From contig CP012811.1 in NCBI GenBank assembly GCA_001936135.1, positions 2,480,001 to 2,544,000 on the forward strand: a stretch of 64,000 nt of DNA, written 5' to 3'. A program made the translations under genes and the position numbers. This DNA is from Saccharomycopsis fibuligera x Saccharomycopsis cf. fibuligera (lineage: Eukaryota; Ascomycota; Saccharomycetes; Ascoideales; Saccharomycopsidaceae). The notes beneath the pieces are model-generated. The model searched no databases, had not been told where the DNA came from, and worked only from the letters and a program-made list of their open reading frames with translations. Shown here in pieces: positions 21,689 through 33,327 of the stretch; position 1 is the first letter of the stretch; every line of letters begins with the position of its first letter.

Positions 21689-22474
21689 ATGTTCAGACAA
21701 CAGCTTTTTTCTGTATCAAAGCAGTTTTCCAGATCCTTGGCTACCGCTGCCACTGAAAAACCACCATTAATCAAAAGCTTCAAAATCTACAGATGGTCTC
21801 CAGACACCCCAGAAGTGAAACCACAGCTCAAGAACTACGATATTGATTTGAACAAATGTGGTCCTATGGTCTTGGATGCTCTTTTGAAAATTAAGAATGA
21901 GCAGGACTCCACCTTGACCTTCAGAAGATCTTGCAGAGAAGGTATTTGCGGTTCTTGTGCTATGAACATTGGCGGTAGAAACACTTTGGCTTGTTTATGT
22001 CGTATTGACAGAGATGCCAGTAAAGATTTGAAAATTTATCCATTGCCCCACATGTTTGTTGTCAGAGATTTGGTTCCTGATTTGACTCATTTCTACAAGC
22101 AATACAAGTCTATTGAGCCATACTTGCAAAGAGAACAAGTTCCAAGTGATGGCAGAGAAAACTTGCAAAGTATTGAAGACAGAAAGAAGTTGGATGGTTT
22201 GTACGAATGTATATTGTGTGCTTGTTGTTCCACTTCCTGTCCATCTTACTGGTGGAATCAACAAGAATACTTAGGCCCAGCAGTGTTGATGCAAGCTTAC
22301 AGATGGTTGATTGACTCTAGAGATCAAGCTACTGCTAAGAGAAAGGAAGTTTTGCAAAACTCTATGAGTTTGTACAGATGTCACACTATTTTGAATTGTA
22401 CCAAGACTTGTCCAAAAGGTTTGAACCCAGGTAGAGCTATTGCTGAAATCAAGAAACAACTTGCTTTTGATTAA
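21689..22474 (+). CDS. SDH2: Succinate dehydrogenase iron-sulfur subunit Sdh2
   Basis: Electron-transfer subunit of mitochondrial complex II, passing electrons from the flavoprotein subunit to ubiquinone. The start at 21689 gives 261 residues with a basic, Ser-rich import sequence ([21 protein letters not shown]). The 2Fe-2S ligands lie in [13 protein letters not shown] near residue 81-93 and in the following LAC; the 4Fe-4S and 3Fe-4S ligands lie in [16 protein letters not shown] near 174 and [18 protein letters not shown] near 230. All expected cysteines are present. Upstream in-frame codons back to 21554 are leader, not protein. Codon use is biased to TTG, AGA and GGT, as expected for an abundant enzyme. 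Confidence 0.97.
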   Translation: MFRQQLFSVSKQFSRSLATAATEKPPLIKSFKIYRWSPDTPEVKPQLKNYDIDLNKCGPMVLDALLKIKNEQDSTLTFRRSCREGICGSCAMNIGGRNTLACLCRIDRDASKDLKIYPLPHMFVVRDLVPDLTHFYKQYKSIEPYLQREQVPSDGRENLQSIEDRKKLDGLYECILCACCSTSCPSYWWNQQEYLGPAVLMQAYRWLIDSRDQATAKRKEVLQNSMSLYRCHTILNCTKTCPKGLNPGRAIAEIKKQLAFD

Positions 22475-23563
22475 GCAAGCCTCATTAATGAGCCACTCAA
22501 AAAATAAAAATTAAAAAAAAGAATCGAAGCGAAAAACCTAAAGGCAGAGCCTCCCTTCCTACATCATTCAATATCAACTTTGTTCCTCAGTAAACCAATC
22601 TTTTCGCAAACAGTGACATACTCTCTAGAGACCATAATAAATATTCAAATTCACGAAATCTGGCTTCAAGAGCAAGAAAGCACTTCAGTTTATTAGCTGC
22701 TGGCTGACCCACATAATCCCGTTAACGCATATATATAATTTTTCTTTTTGTATTTATTTTTTTTATCTATTTTTTAATGTTCATCTTTACTTTTTACCTG
22801 TTTACTCTTATTCTTATTCGTTTCAGTATTACCTAATCTCAGTTATACTCTCCATGATAAATTTTGCATTTTTGCATAGTAATCACATGATCTCGACGAC
22901 CCCAGCGGTTTCGTAATATATTTCGCAATCCTCCTTAGGCCACCTTGGACACCCCCTCTTTTCCGTTAGCATGTTGAAGATGTCATTGGAAATAGCGTGC
23001 CAATGCCTCGCAAGGCTGACCACACTGTAAAAGACACTGCAGTGTGTTGTATAGTCTATCTCCACACATGCTACATACAACCTAGTTTGGATAGTCTCCT
23101 CAGCTCAGTCTGGCCTACTTACTGTAGATGGTCATGGATGGGTCCAGTTTTTCTTCCGAGAAGATGCTCCGAGGAGCTTATTTACACTAGTGCAAGTAAG
23201 GGAGGGTCTCCGAGAAAGTTGTTACAAAGAGCCAAAGAGCCAAAGAGGCACAGATAGACAGGGGGTGCGCAGCCAATCGCAATCGACGCCGGGCTTCTAA
23301 AGCGTTCCATCTCTTGCCTAACGTTGGATATAAAGACCCCTTGGGTTGCTGGCATTTTGTCCTCATTCTTTTCCTTTTTGGCATTTTTATTCTTTTGGAC
23401 TTTTTTTTATCTTTGTCTCTATCTACTTAATAAAAATCACAATTCATCTGCGCTCAAAACATTGTCATACTTTTCTAATCAAGCGCCCCATTACTCTTCC
23501 TGTCATCTCGCTTATCGTCATCTCGGATAAACTCAAACCTGTCAAGAATAAGATTTTATAAAA
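22475..23563. other. Intergenic SDH2 to SOU-type reductase
   Basis: No gene seen. A T-rich stretch at 22738-22790 probably belongs to the SDH2 3' flank. A CCAAT is present near 23272 and a TATA-like GGATATAAAG at about 23325-23334, roughly 235 bases before the next start; the leader is CT-rich. Confidence 0.55.
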
Positions 23564-24406
23564 ATGTCTAACGTAACCACTTTAGCAAAAGGTTTGGGCC
23601 CTTTACCAAGACCAAGCCCAAAGCCTGCTTCTAACATCTTGGATCTTTTTTCATTGAAGGGCAAAGTCGCCTCTATTACCGGTTCTGGTGGCGGTATTGG
23701 CTATGCCGTTGCTGAAGCATATGCTCAAGCAGGCGCTAATGTTGCTCTTTGGTACAATTCAAACCCAAGTGCGGTCGAAAAGGCCAAAGCACTTGCTGAA
23801 AAATATAATATCAAGGCCATTGCATATAAATGTAAAATCACTGATGAAAAAGCCGTCAAGGACACAATTGAACAACAATTGAAGGATTTCGGCGGTAAAA
23901 TTGATGTGTTTGTTGCCAATGCCGGGGTCACTTGGACCGCTGGTGATTTGATTGATGTCGAAGATAGCGAGGCCTTTAGAAAAGTTATTGATGTCAATAT
24001 CAATGGTGTTTATTATACTGCTAAGACCATCGGTAAAATTTTCAAGAAACAAGGCTTTGGATCATATATCATTACTGCTTCCATGAGCGCTCATGCCGTC
24101 AATATTCCTCAATCTCAAGCAGTCTACAACCTTTCTAAAGCTGGGGTGATACAGCTTGCCAAATCTTTAGCAATTGAATGGTCTGGGTTTGCTAGAGTCA
24201 ACACCGTTAGCCCTGGTTATATTAATACTGAAATCACCAAATTTGCTAGCCAAGAAATGAAGGAAAGATGGTGGAGTTACACCCCATTAGGTAGAGAAGG
24301 GGAAACTCAAGAATTGGTGGGAGCTTATTTGTACTTGGCAAGTAACGCTAGTAGCTTCACTACCGGTACTGATATCGTTGTTGATGGTGGATACAGTATT
24401 GTATAG
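23564..24406 (+). CDS. Short-chain dehydrogenase of the Sou1 (sorbose reductase) family
   Basis: NADP(H)-dependent short-chain dehydrogenase/reductase, 280 residues. The nucleotide-binding glycine motif TGSGGGIG is at about 39-46, NAGVTW at about 124-129, the catalytic serine within ITASMSA near 173, and the YxxxK pair (YNLSK) at 188-192. The tail ends TGTDIVVDGGYSIV, typical of the family. The N-terminal PLPRPSPKPASNILDLFSLKGKVASITG closely resembles Candida Sou1/Sou2 and the C. parapsilosis carbonyl reductases, which are all about 280 residues and reduce ketoses or aryl ketones. The true substrate cannot be read from sequence. The start is the first ATG, in a favourable AAAA context. Confidence 0.92.
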   Translation: MSNVTTLAKGLGPLPRPSPKPASNILDLFSLKGKVASITGSGGGIGYAVAEAYAQAGANVALWYNSNPSAVEKAKALAEKYNIKAIAYKCKITDEKAVKDTIEQQLKDFGGKIDVFVANAGVTWTAGDLIDVEDSEAFRKVIDVNINGVYYTAKTIGKIFKKQGFGSYIITASMSAHAVNIPQSQAVYNLSKAGVIQLAKSLAIEWSGFARVNTVSPGYINTEITKFASQEMKERWWSYTPLGREGETQELVGAYLYLASNASSFTTGTDIVVDGGYSIV

Positions 24407-24514
24407 ACGAAGCATTAGTTTTTTTTTTTCTTTTAGTTTGTATGATTTAATTGTTTTTCTTTAATTTGTTTATTTGTTGCGTTTGTTTTCAAAAAAAATT
24501 TGTTACGTGCAATG

Positions 24515-24554
<40 letters not shown>

Positions 24555-25416
24555 GCTAATTGGCTAATTTTTTCTAATTTTTTCCTGAGATATGCTGTTT
24601 TATAGCAACTTATGTTGTAGAGTGTGTATAATAATACTAGACGAAGCTTAATACATAATTTACTCCAGTTGGATACTATCTCAAAATACTGCAAGAATAT
24701 TAGAATCCGTATGTTTTGCAAATTCTAATTTGGCAGGTGTACGGATCAGGCTTCTTACAGATGCGGGGGAAGGCTTTTTAATATGGATCATCTATCAGAA
24801 ACTCTAATACGCAGTTCTAGAATGAGTTTGCAAATACTTCATAGCGCTGAGACTTGCCAAGTTTGAAAGGATTTATAGTTCACACTGCTCTACTACAAAA
24901 ACCAAGTCTCTTAATATCACGGCACTTCGCAACAAAGTATCAAAGTTATCTACAGCTCTAACGCAAACCAACATCCTCTTTGGTATCCGAAGAGCAGAGT
25001 TCACACACAGTGACGATCTTTCTCTACGTAGTTAGATAGATAAATCCTAATTGACCGACTTAAGGTTAATATATAGATCCTAAATTATGCTCAATGACCC
25101 ACTTTAATGGGACCATGACTGAGGACAAAGGCTGCTTAACCGCCATCGCCAGGTTTCCAAAAAAAGCGAATCACTTAGCATTATTGTGTTGAGAATGTTA
25201 AAGAATTCCAAAGAACTAGTAGGTGTCAATAGTTGAAAGTATCAGCTTTTACACCAATTAAACTACTGGTAGTACCTGTTACTTTTTTAGCTATATAGGC
25301 GATTCATATCTGCAAAAGAGATAGTATAAATCCAGGACAAAAAACAAACAAGAAAACCAAGAAAACGGCTAAAATAGAATATTCTATTGATTTTGAGATC
25401 AATTTTAAGACAAACC
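24407..25416. other. Intergenic with 32-base T tract
   Basis: 3' flank of the reductase gene with a long T tract (24522-24553), then about 850 bases with no supported gene before the next ATG. Confidence 0.6.
24522..24553. repeat. Poly(T) tract, 32 bases
   Basis: Thirty-two consecutive T. Long for a yeast genome; length may vary by strain or by sequencing error. Confidence 0.9.
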
Positions 25417-27132
25417 ATGGACGGTTCAGCGGCCGATGATCTAAAATCATTAAAGATTCTCGTCAAAGAGCTCTCTACTAAACTAGCTGACAGCCGCGAT
25501 GAAGAAAATAAGATTGATGAATTAATAGCTGCGGTTGCTGCTGATGCTGGAATAAACTATGAAGATTTTAAAAGACATCAGTTGGCTAAGAGTAAAGAGT
25601 ATTTTGCCAAGTGGGATAGAGAAGTCTTTAATGGGGGTATCAAAAAGGCAAGCAATAATAGCAACAATAACAACAATAACAACAATAATAACGATAGCGG
25701 CAATAGCAAATTCAATAGTTTCAACACTTATAATAGAAATAATAACGGTAATGGAATGGTAATGCTGCCGTCAGCAACATCTTTGACTTCGGCGTCACCT
25801 TCAACATCAGCTGGTTTATCTGCCCCAGTGGCAGCGCTTTCGGCAGAAATATCCAAATTATCAGCAATGACAGATCGCACAATAACAGCAGAAAATGGCA
25901 ACAACAATAACAATAACAACAACAATAACAAAAGCCCAAGTACAAGCGCTATTGGCATGGCGAGCATACCACCTTCTAGTGCCAATAGCAGTAATGGTCT
26001 CAATAGCCCCACGCCTACGCACGAAGAAGACAATGACCTTGATGATTTAGATAAAGAAATCATAAAATATCAAACTGAAAACATCAAACTAGAACAGCAA
26101 ATTCAAAGAAATGAATTCTTAATTACAAAATACTTACCACTTCTTGACCGCGAAGAAGAGATTTTGAAAGGATTGCATGATTTCCTAAAAGAGAAAGATT
26201 TTGCTAGAGAAAAGGGCGAAAAGATCTTGTTTCAGAGGTTTGAATTGCAGAAAAGTATAAGTGATGAGAGGATTAACGATTTAAAGCAGCGGCACAATGC
26301 GACCGAAAAGATATTTGTTCAATTACATAGCATGTGGAGTATGATTTATCATATTGTTAATAAGGATCTTGCAAAGGCCGAGAGTATCAAAATGGAAGTA
26401 GAGATGGTAGAGGATGATGTGAGGTTGTTGTTGAATAATTTTAATGGATATTTGAATTTGGCTGATGGCAATGATAGAGAAGAAGAAGAAGAAGCTGACA
26501 TATATGGCGAGAAAACTAGTTTGGAAGAAAATGTTGACAAAGGTAGCTTAGAAAAAAATACTAATGAGAATGAGTTAGAGTTTGAGGAAACTGCTAAGGT
26601 GAATGATAATGAAAATGGAGATGAGAATGAAGGTGAGACTGATATTGAAGAGAAAACAGCAATCATCAAGGCCGAGGACGATAACACAAAAAAGGAAAAA
26701 TTAGAAAATAAACCTCCAAAAGACAGTCAAACTGTCTCAAATACCTCAACAACCTCGATTTCAAGTGATGGTAATGTTTATGACGACGTTGATACGCAAA
26801 AAACCACATCTGCAGAAACTACACCAACTAAAACCACCACAATATCAGCCTCAGAGTTACCATCAACCTCGTCACCAACATCAATAAAAACTGTTCCTAC
26901 AAAAACTATTCAAACTACTAAAAGCCAGAAAACTAGTGGCAACAGTAACGATAACAGTAAAGAGCAACCACACATTGTTACTCGAGATGAAAAAACTAAT
27001 GATGAAGATTATGATGAAGATGATGACAAGAATGATGATAAAAAACCTCCACAAACTTCAAATGCCAGCGCTAGTCTTGTTGATCCTGATCCTGCTACGC
27101 CACCTAGGACACCACCAATGGCAATTAAATAG
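25417..27132 (+). CDS. Unrecognised Asn-rich coiled-coil protein
   Basis: I do not recognise this 571-residue protein. The first ATG is at 25417 (MDGSAADDLKSLKILVKEL); a few in-frame codons upstream have only TTG. Residues 1-72 are non-repetitive and helical-looking, with DELIAAVAADAGINYEDFKR. Two Asn runs follow (about 80-97 and 165-175) with Ser/Pro/Ala-rich spacers. A second non-repetitive block at about 205-345 has strong heptads (DKEIIKYQTENIKLEQQIQR) and ends VRLLLNNFNGYLNLAD. The remainder is acidic and Thr/Ser-rich (KTTTISASE), ending TPPRTPPMAIK, with several Ser/Thr-Pro sites. There is no signal peptide or membrane segment. The two structured blocks suggest a helical scaffold or complex subunit. 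It lies tail-to-tail with GOS1. Confidence 0.85.
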   Translation: MDGSAADDLKSLKILVKELSTKLADSRDEENKIDELIAAVAADAGINYEDFKRHQLAKSKEYFAKWDREVFNGGIKKASNNSNNNNNNNNNNDSGNSKFNSFNTYNRNNNGNGMVMLPSATSLTSASPSTSAGLSAPVAALSAEISKLSAMTDRTITAENGNNNNNNNNNNKSPSTSAIGMASIPPSSANSSNGLNSPTPTHEEDNDLDDLDKEIIKYQTENIKLEQQIQRNEFLITKYLPLLDREEEILKGLHDFLKEKDFAREKGEKILFQRFELQKSISDERINDLKQRHNATEKIFVQLHSMWSMIYHIVNKDLAKAESIKMEVEMVEDDVRLLLNNFNGYLNLADGNDREEEEEADIYGEKTSLEENVDKGSLEKNTNENELEFEETAKVNDNENGDENEGETDIEEKTAIIKAEDDNTKKEKLENKPPKDSQTVSNTSTTSISSDGNVYDDVDTQKTTSAETTPTKTTTISASELPSTSSPTSIKTVPTKTIQTTKSQKTSGNSNDNSKEQPHIVTRDEKTNDEDYDEDDDKNDDKKPPQTSNASASLVDPDPATPPRTPPMAIK

Positions 27133-27506
27133 TCGATAGTAGCTAGATATGATATGATATAATATTATATATGCAGTCTTTTCTGCTTTGTTCGATGCTT
27201 GTTTCAGTTTCGCACACATTATGTAACATATTCATGTGAGAAAGAACTTTTAATAAAGTACAGTAACTAAAGAAGTTGTTGATACTAACGTAGAAATTAA
27301 TGTGATGTAGATGATTAGCTCGATGGCTAAAAGGGGCTAAAATTAGGAAGATCAAAGAAAACAGAATAAATGGAATCAATCATACGAAAAATGTCTCAAG
27401 AGTAAAACACAAAAACAAGGAGAAGAAAAAACAATAACAGGCCAGGACAAAAAAAAGGAAAAAAAAATAAAGAAGCATCAAAAAACAAATCAAAGTTCAA
27501 CACAAT
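27133..27506. other. Convergent 3' flanks
   Basis: AT-rich spacer between two converging genes, with A-rich runs near 27400-27500. No gene seen. Confidence 0.6.
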
Positions 27507-28205
27507 TTAAAGAATAAAGAAAAACACCAATATGCAAAATGATATAACACTAGCCATTATAATCGAATCTCTTCTTCTTCTAGTTCCAATTTTTTTGATG
27601 AGTACATTAATTCCCGGCATATGCGCTACAGTACCCATGAATTTCTTATTAGCATTACTTAGCACACTAGTCTGGCTAGTTAACTCGTCTCTTGTACGAT
27701 ACGCTTGTTCAAGTAACATATCAGCTACTGAATTGGCTTGATTAGCTTTATTTCTCTCATCATTTAAGTAATCCAATTCGTCTCCAATCCCTTGACCTTG
27801 GCCGTTATTTTTCCCATTTTTAGTTTTTGATACGTTTCGCTGTCTATGTTCTTCAATATCTGATCTCACTGAACTTAACAAGTTATGTCTGTTTCGCTCA
27901 CTATTGATCTGTTGTTTGATTTTGTTGAAATCTCGCTTGTGATCAACTAGCACTTCTTTATGTCTTGCTAATTGTTGAATTTTAATTATGGAAAAACTTG
28001 AACCCTGCTCATCGGCAATAATGTCAAGCTTGTTGATGAAATTTTCTCGTTTGAGTACAAGTTGCTGGATTTCGGATTCAAGAGCAATCTCTTGAGGTGA
28101 GGCTACTGAAGAGACGTTTTGGGCATAGCTGGAGTAGTTGGTGAGGCTGGATACCGTCTGGTTTTCCAATGATAGGGTTTGTGATCTTATTGATGCAAAT
28201 GACAT
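27507..28205 (-). CDS. GOS1: Golgi v-SNARE Gos1 (GOS28)
   Basis: SNARE acting in transport to and within the Golgi, in complex with Sed5, Ykt6 and Sft1. The 232-residue product begins MSFASIRSQTLSLENQTVSS, as Gos1 proteins do. It has N-terminal helices at about 35-125 (EIQQLVLKRENFINKLDII), a SNARE motif at about 145-205 (DYLNDERNKANQANSVADML) and a C-terminal membrane anchor at about 214-232 (DSIIMASVISFCILVFFFIL), making it tail-anchored. Family length is 223 in baker's yeast; a short Gly/Asn/Lys linker (NGKNNGQGQG) near 130-140 accounts for the difference. No intron is seen. Confidence 0.95.
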   Translation of the reverse strand: MSFASIRSQTLSLENQTVSSLTNYSSYAQNVSSVASPQEIALESEIQQLVLKRENFINKLDIIADEQGSSFSIIKIQQLARHKEVLVDHKRDFNKIKQQINSERNRHNLLSSVRSDIEEHRQRNVSKTKNGKNNGQGQGIGDELDYLNDERNKANQANSVADMLLEQAYRTRDELTSQTSVLSNANKKFMGTVAHMPGINVLIKKIGTRRRRDSIIMASVISFCILVFFFIL

Positions 28206-29331
28206 GGACGCGGCGAGTTTTTCTTTGCTTTTTATGGTGTAGTATTGTATCGTATTGTTTTTATGAAATTATTAAAATTGGTTAAGTTTTAAAGGAGACG
28301 CAAATCAACTAGCAAAGATGAAGAATTGGTTTGACAAAGATAACAAAAGTTAATGAACAAGTAAATTCGTCTGCGTGTGCTTGATATAATTCCGTGGAAG
28401 AGTTTCTCAAAACAGGATGTGGAAAAAAGAATACAATAGATTTAACAATGGTTGAAGAAGATTGAGATTGCCTTGCCTCTTGGGATGCCTCGCTGAAAGC
28501 AGGGAGTAGGAAAATAATAATATGACAGTGTTGTTATTTGTGGTTCCTTTATATTAATCGAACTTGATCTACAGTTTTAAAGCTACAGCCTAAACATCAA
28601 AAATACAAAAAAAAGAGAAGAAGCCATATCTCAGCATTAAAGCACCCAAGGTTATGTGCCCTCAAATTAATGTCAGTACCACAAAGGCGGGTCTTATGAG
28701 AAAGTTTCAAAGACCCTAACTTATACAACTTAAGTCACTTTCAAAAAAAACAACTAAGAAAACTAAGAAAAATGATGACAATAAAAGTTGCAGTTAGATG
28801 GGATTAGGACTTTTAGTAGTTTTTGTTTGTGATTAATATCGATAGTCTTCTCTAAAGAGCCAAGCTGGGGCTTAATAAAATAATCTACCTAAAAATCACC
28901 AGTCAAAAGCTTCGGCGCAGTGCAAAGTTGGCCAAGTAAGTGGACTATGATGCTATATTATTGTGTACAAACAGAAGTAATGATGAACGGTTGTAAAGAT
29001 GCTGTTATTTTTCCTGGATATAATAATATGTGTTAGTTTTAATTTTAGAGTACAGTGACGTGAAAGGATAACATAATATAAAAGCAGAAAAAATAAGAAA
29101 AAAACAAAAAAGAAAAGAATCAAGATAATCTAAAAAAACACAGCAAGAAACAGGAATTAATTAATTAACGGTATGATTTTTGAAAATACACTATGAAAAC
29201 AATTTGCTTTTGATAAGTTTTAAAAAAGAGCGTGACACTGCTAATAGAGTAACACTGTTCCTTTTATAAGCGAAACCAAGAAGCGACTCCGCTGTGTGAC
29301 TTCATTAGTAACTTATTATTCATTAAGATAA
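28206..29331. other. GOS1 promoter and CTK1 3' flank
   Basis: Both neighbours are on the minus strand. A-rich stretches near 28600 and 29095-29140. No supported gene. Confidence 0.55.
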
Positions 29332-31682
29332 TTATGAGTCAGCAGTCATCAAAACATCTTCCCTCCCTTCTTCACTACTATCGTTCTGCTCTTCTTTATC
29401 CTTCATCGGATCTCCAGCTTTACTATCTCTGTCATCATCAGCAATAGCTTCATTAATAGCAGCGGTTGAGGCTTTACTTTCTTTAGCACTAGCCCCTACT
29501 TGCACAGTCTGTTGTTGCTCATCTTTTGGATCTCTCCCATGGGTTGCATTCTTCAGAATTTTAGTTTTATCCTTCTCTTCTTTAGCCACTGATACCGGTA
29601 CTTCTTCTTCTCCCTGCTCCCCTTTATTATTTTTCTGTTTAGCTAAGGTTTCGGCTCTCTTTTTATCTTCTTGTTTCTTTTTACGACGTTGTCTCTTAGC
29701 ATCCAATTCATGCCATTCTCCAATATTTTTCAAAAACGTTAATGGTTCAGGCTGTGGTTCTTCACCAAAATAGGGCTCCCTTAGGGCATCTTTTGCCGAT
29801 ATCCGTTTTGCGGGATTCATTGTCAAGAGTTTCTCTGCTAAGCTGAAACAATTCTCCGTTGGCAAAACATTAGCATAAAGTTGTTTAAATTTACTTGGCT
29901 TCTTAACTTTGGGTCTTAATAATTCAAACCACGGTAAATTGTCCAAGTCGGGCCAATTGGCAATATTTGGCGTTCCCATGATTTCAAAAATCAGTTCTAG
30001 TTGATTAATCTCTTCCGTGCCTTGAAATATCGCTCTTCTATTGAAGATCTCAATAAGTAGACAACCAATGCCCCAAATGTCCACTTCTCTTCCATAATCA
30101 GTAGCACCCATTAATAATTCTGGCGGTCTATACCATAACGTGATGACTCTATTGGTATAATCTGGTGATTCATTTGGTTTAACATCTTTCATGCGCCTAG
30201 CTAGACCAAAATCAGCAATTTTGATATTCCCATCACTATCAATCAAGATATTGGATCCCTTGATGTCTCTATGAATGACTCTCTTGGAATGTAAATATTC
30301 AATCCCTTCAATCAACTGCCTTAGCAAATATTTGCAATGAGATGAAGTTAACTGTACATCTGGATGGTTCAAAATTCCCGTCAAATCATTATCTATATAG
30401 TCAAATACCATATAAATTGATTTTCTTTCAATCATCATCTCTAAAAGTCCAATAACATTGGGATGATTGAATGACTGCAATAATCTAATTTCTCTCATTG
30501 CTGTAATAGGAAACCCTTCTCTTTCTCCTTCCAACCTAAGTCTCTTCAAAGCAACGTATTCTCCAGTAATTTTATTTTTTGCCTTGTAAACTTTACCATA
30601 TGTGCCTTCGCCCACCTGTGATACTCGCTCAAATATGGCCGATTCTCTAGTGGTCTCGTAGTAAGTGACGTTAATTTGTGCTGGTCGCTGATATACTGGT
30701 GATGCTGGTGATGACGAATCTTTGGGTCTGTCTAAGTCTTTGAATTTCTTGGCGACGCTACCATTGTATGCTTTACTATAACTTGGAATATACCTATCTT
30801 TTCTAGGTGGAGGATGTGGATATTTTGCTGGCTTTTTAATGATTCTGTCATAATCATCATATTTTTTCGGGTGTTTGTCAATACGGGCGGCGGCAACTTT
30901 GGCTCTGGGACCCTTTGGTATATTTCTCAAATTTATTGATTTTTTAGGCTTTTCATTGTCGTTGTCATGGGTCATGTCATCGTCATTATGGTTTGTGTTT
31001 GTACTTGTTTGGGTGTCATTATTATTGGTTGTGTCATCATTAGGTTTGAATTTCTTTGTTTCATGTTTTGAGTCACTAGTGGCAGGCCCTTCTCTGCTTC
31101 TTTCCCTTTCTCTTTCTCTGCTTCTTTCACGATCTCGTTGAAGCGACGGTATATAATTATCACCCCTTCGAGGATAATCTTTATTGATATAACTGGATGA
31201 AAAGTGCCTTGGTGGCCCACTGCCGTATCTTCGACTAGCACCACCGCTACTCGGAGCACCGCCACTTAAAGCGCCACCACCACCGCCTCCACTCCTATAA
31301 TCATCATCCCAATATCCTCCATGATGAAATCTGGATTTCTTGGAAGACCTTATATATGAAGATGCTGTTGATGATGAGGATGAGGGGCCTGCACTGTATC
31401 TGTTGTCGCTTCTCCTCTTGTCATCTGGATATCTTGAATGAGACGGTGAGATGGCTTCGGAGACTGGTCTCTTGTTTGATTCTTTTTCTAAAGGTTTGCA
31501 AGCAGTTAGTATTTTAAGAATCAGTGGAGGAATAAAAAATAGAAAAAAAGAGAAATGGGAGGCATTATAAAAAAAGGTAATAATTATATTATCGAAGGGT
31601 CGAAAGGTTGAGTGCCATTAGAAGTATTGCTATTATTATTATTATTATTATTATTATACATACTCGAATCATCCAGTGGCAT
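29332..31682 (-). CDS. CTK1: CTD kinase catalytic subunit Ctk1, two exons
   Basis: Cyclin-dependent-like kinase that phosphorylates Ser2 of the RNA polymerase II C-terminal domain, with Ctk2 and Ctk3. An internal ATG at 30975 starts an open frame, but the frame is open further upstream to a 3' splice site. Exon 2 is 31487-29332 and exon 1 is 31682-31664 (MPLDDS), separated by an intron with GTATGT, TACTAAC and CTTTAG. The spliced product is 724 residues. The new N-terminus is Ser-, Gly- and Arg-Glu-rich (RDRERSRERERE near 130), as in CTK1 orthologues. The kinase domain spans about 293-576 with GEGTYGKVYKAKN, VALKRLR, HRDIKGSN near 411, DFGLARRMK and TLWYRPPELL. A Lys-rich helix and acidic tail follow. 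The CTG in exon 1 would read Ser in a CUG-Ser yeast. Confidence 0.92.
31488..31663 (-). other. CTK1 intron with TTA repeat
   Basis: 5' site GTATGT at 31663, TACTAAC near 31505-31511, 3' site CTTTAG ending at 31488. An uninterrupted TTA/TAA trinucleotide run lies at about 31632-31657, immediately after the 5' site in transcript order. Confidence 0.9.
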
Positions 31683-33327
31683 TATTGGTGTTTTTTTATG
31701 AAATTTATTATATTGTATAAATTAATTCAACTTAATAACATCAACTTGGAATTGTGAATTTAAAAGTGCAACAATAATGATTTTTAATCTGGATTATTAT
31801 GGAATGAAGAGACGAGATAGATGTATCCTGTCCCTTAGATGTGATTAATATTTGATAATTAATAATTAATATTGGTTAGATGGGTCTTCAAAGACTATAC
31901 TATAATATACAGAATGTCTCCAATCGAGACTATTGACTTTGGTGATTCAATTAATATGAGATCTAAATAATTATGACGATGCCGATGATGTTATTAAAAG
32001 TAATACTTTCAATCTTCAACTTCCAATCTCGTTTAGTGGTTTCACTCAATAATAATTTCGAATAAAGCGCTCAGCTCAGCCCAGCTCAGCTCAAGTTGAA
32101 ATCTTTTGGAACTGATTAAATCGGATTGTGATGATGGCAATATATCTATACTGTAGCAGAAGCCAAGACGGAAACTAAATGGGGAAAAAGGGCAAAGCAC
32201 AAAAGAGAGAAAGAAAGGCAAAGGCCAAAGAGTTTTTATCAGAAAGTACAAAGCAAAAGCTGAACCAAACTGTAGTTTCGCTAACACTTTACCGCTTGAA
32301 AAAATAAAAAATAAAAATCCAAACAGTGAGTGAAGAGAGAAAGGATCGGAAATTAGAAAAAATTTGGAAAAATAGAATAATAGAACAGGCGGAAAAGCGC
32401 GAAGCTTCGTGTATTACCCGAACCATCTTCAATAATATGACTCCTGAATATGACAACATGACAAAACATGGCAAGACCAGACAAGACAAAGGAAAGAGAA
32501 GAGTAAGGAAATGATCTAGTTAATGTTTACTATTGAGCGCATTACCTTTTAAATACTTTAGCATAATGTAGCAAGAAAGAGCGAAAGGAGAGAATGTAAG
32601 ACTTTAGCTTTACGTAGTAGAAGAAAAGAAGTATAATATAGGGTTATAGGATATGATGAAATAGAATAGCTGTTGTAGCGGCTACGTGCCAATGACCTGG
32701 AAAAGAGCAGTCATGACACAAACAAGAGAATTATGATTAAAAAACAAAAACTCGCAGACAATAAGGTGAAGTTAAAAAACAACCAAGGAAGAAGAAGATG
32801 TAACTATTAAAAAAGCATGAATTTTGATAGAAGAAACAAAACTATTAGACAAAAATTAAATCAGCAGCTCAGACAAAAGATAAGGAAAAACAAAAAAACA
32901 ACAAAAAAGAAAAAAGAAAAAGAAATAAAGACGTATTATAGAGCAGTCATAAATTAATAACTTGATGAAATAGATGGGTAATTAAATAGGTTAGGAGGGA
33001 CACAAACAACGACTAAACAAAAGTTAGAAAAACAGAGAACAGAACACTAAGAAGAGAAAAAAAAATAGACATGCAAGTAAATAAAGTTAACATCCAGAGG
33101 CAATTAAATTAAACGTGGGAAAATTGACGAAAGATATAAATAAACAAGAAATGAAGTTATTAGTATAATTTAGTCTTCTGAGGAAAAAATATAAAATGTA
33201 AAGTATAAAATATGAGTAATAATTAAGAATAATTTCTAGGATTACTACTTTTTGTTTTGAAGGATGAGGCGACACCAATATTAAATTGCTGACAAATGCA
33301 TAATAGCCAGTATGCTGAAATGAGCAT
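31683..33327. other. CTK1 promoter and SUR2 3' flank, 1.6 kb
   Basis: No supported gene. Contains imperfect AGCTCAGC copies at about 32071-32092 and purine-rich stretches (32590-33070). Both neighbouring genes are on the minus strand. Short open frames here resemble nothing known. Confidence 0.55.
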
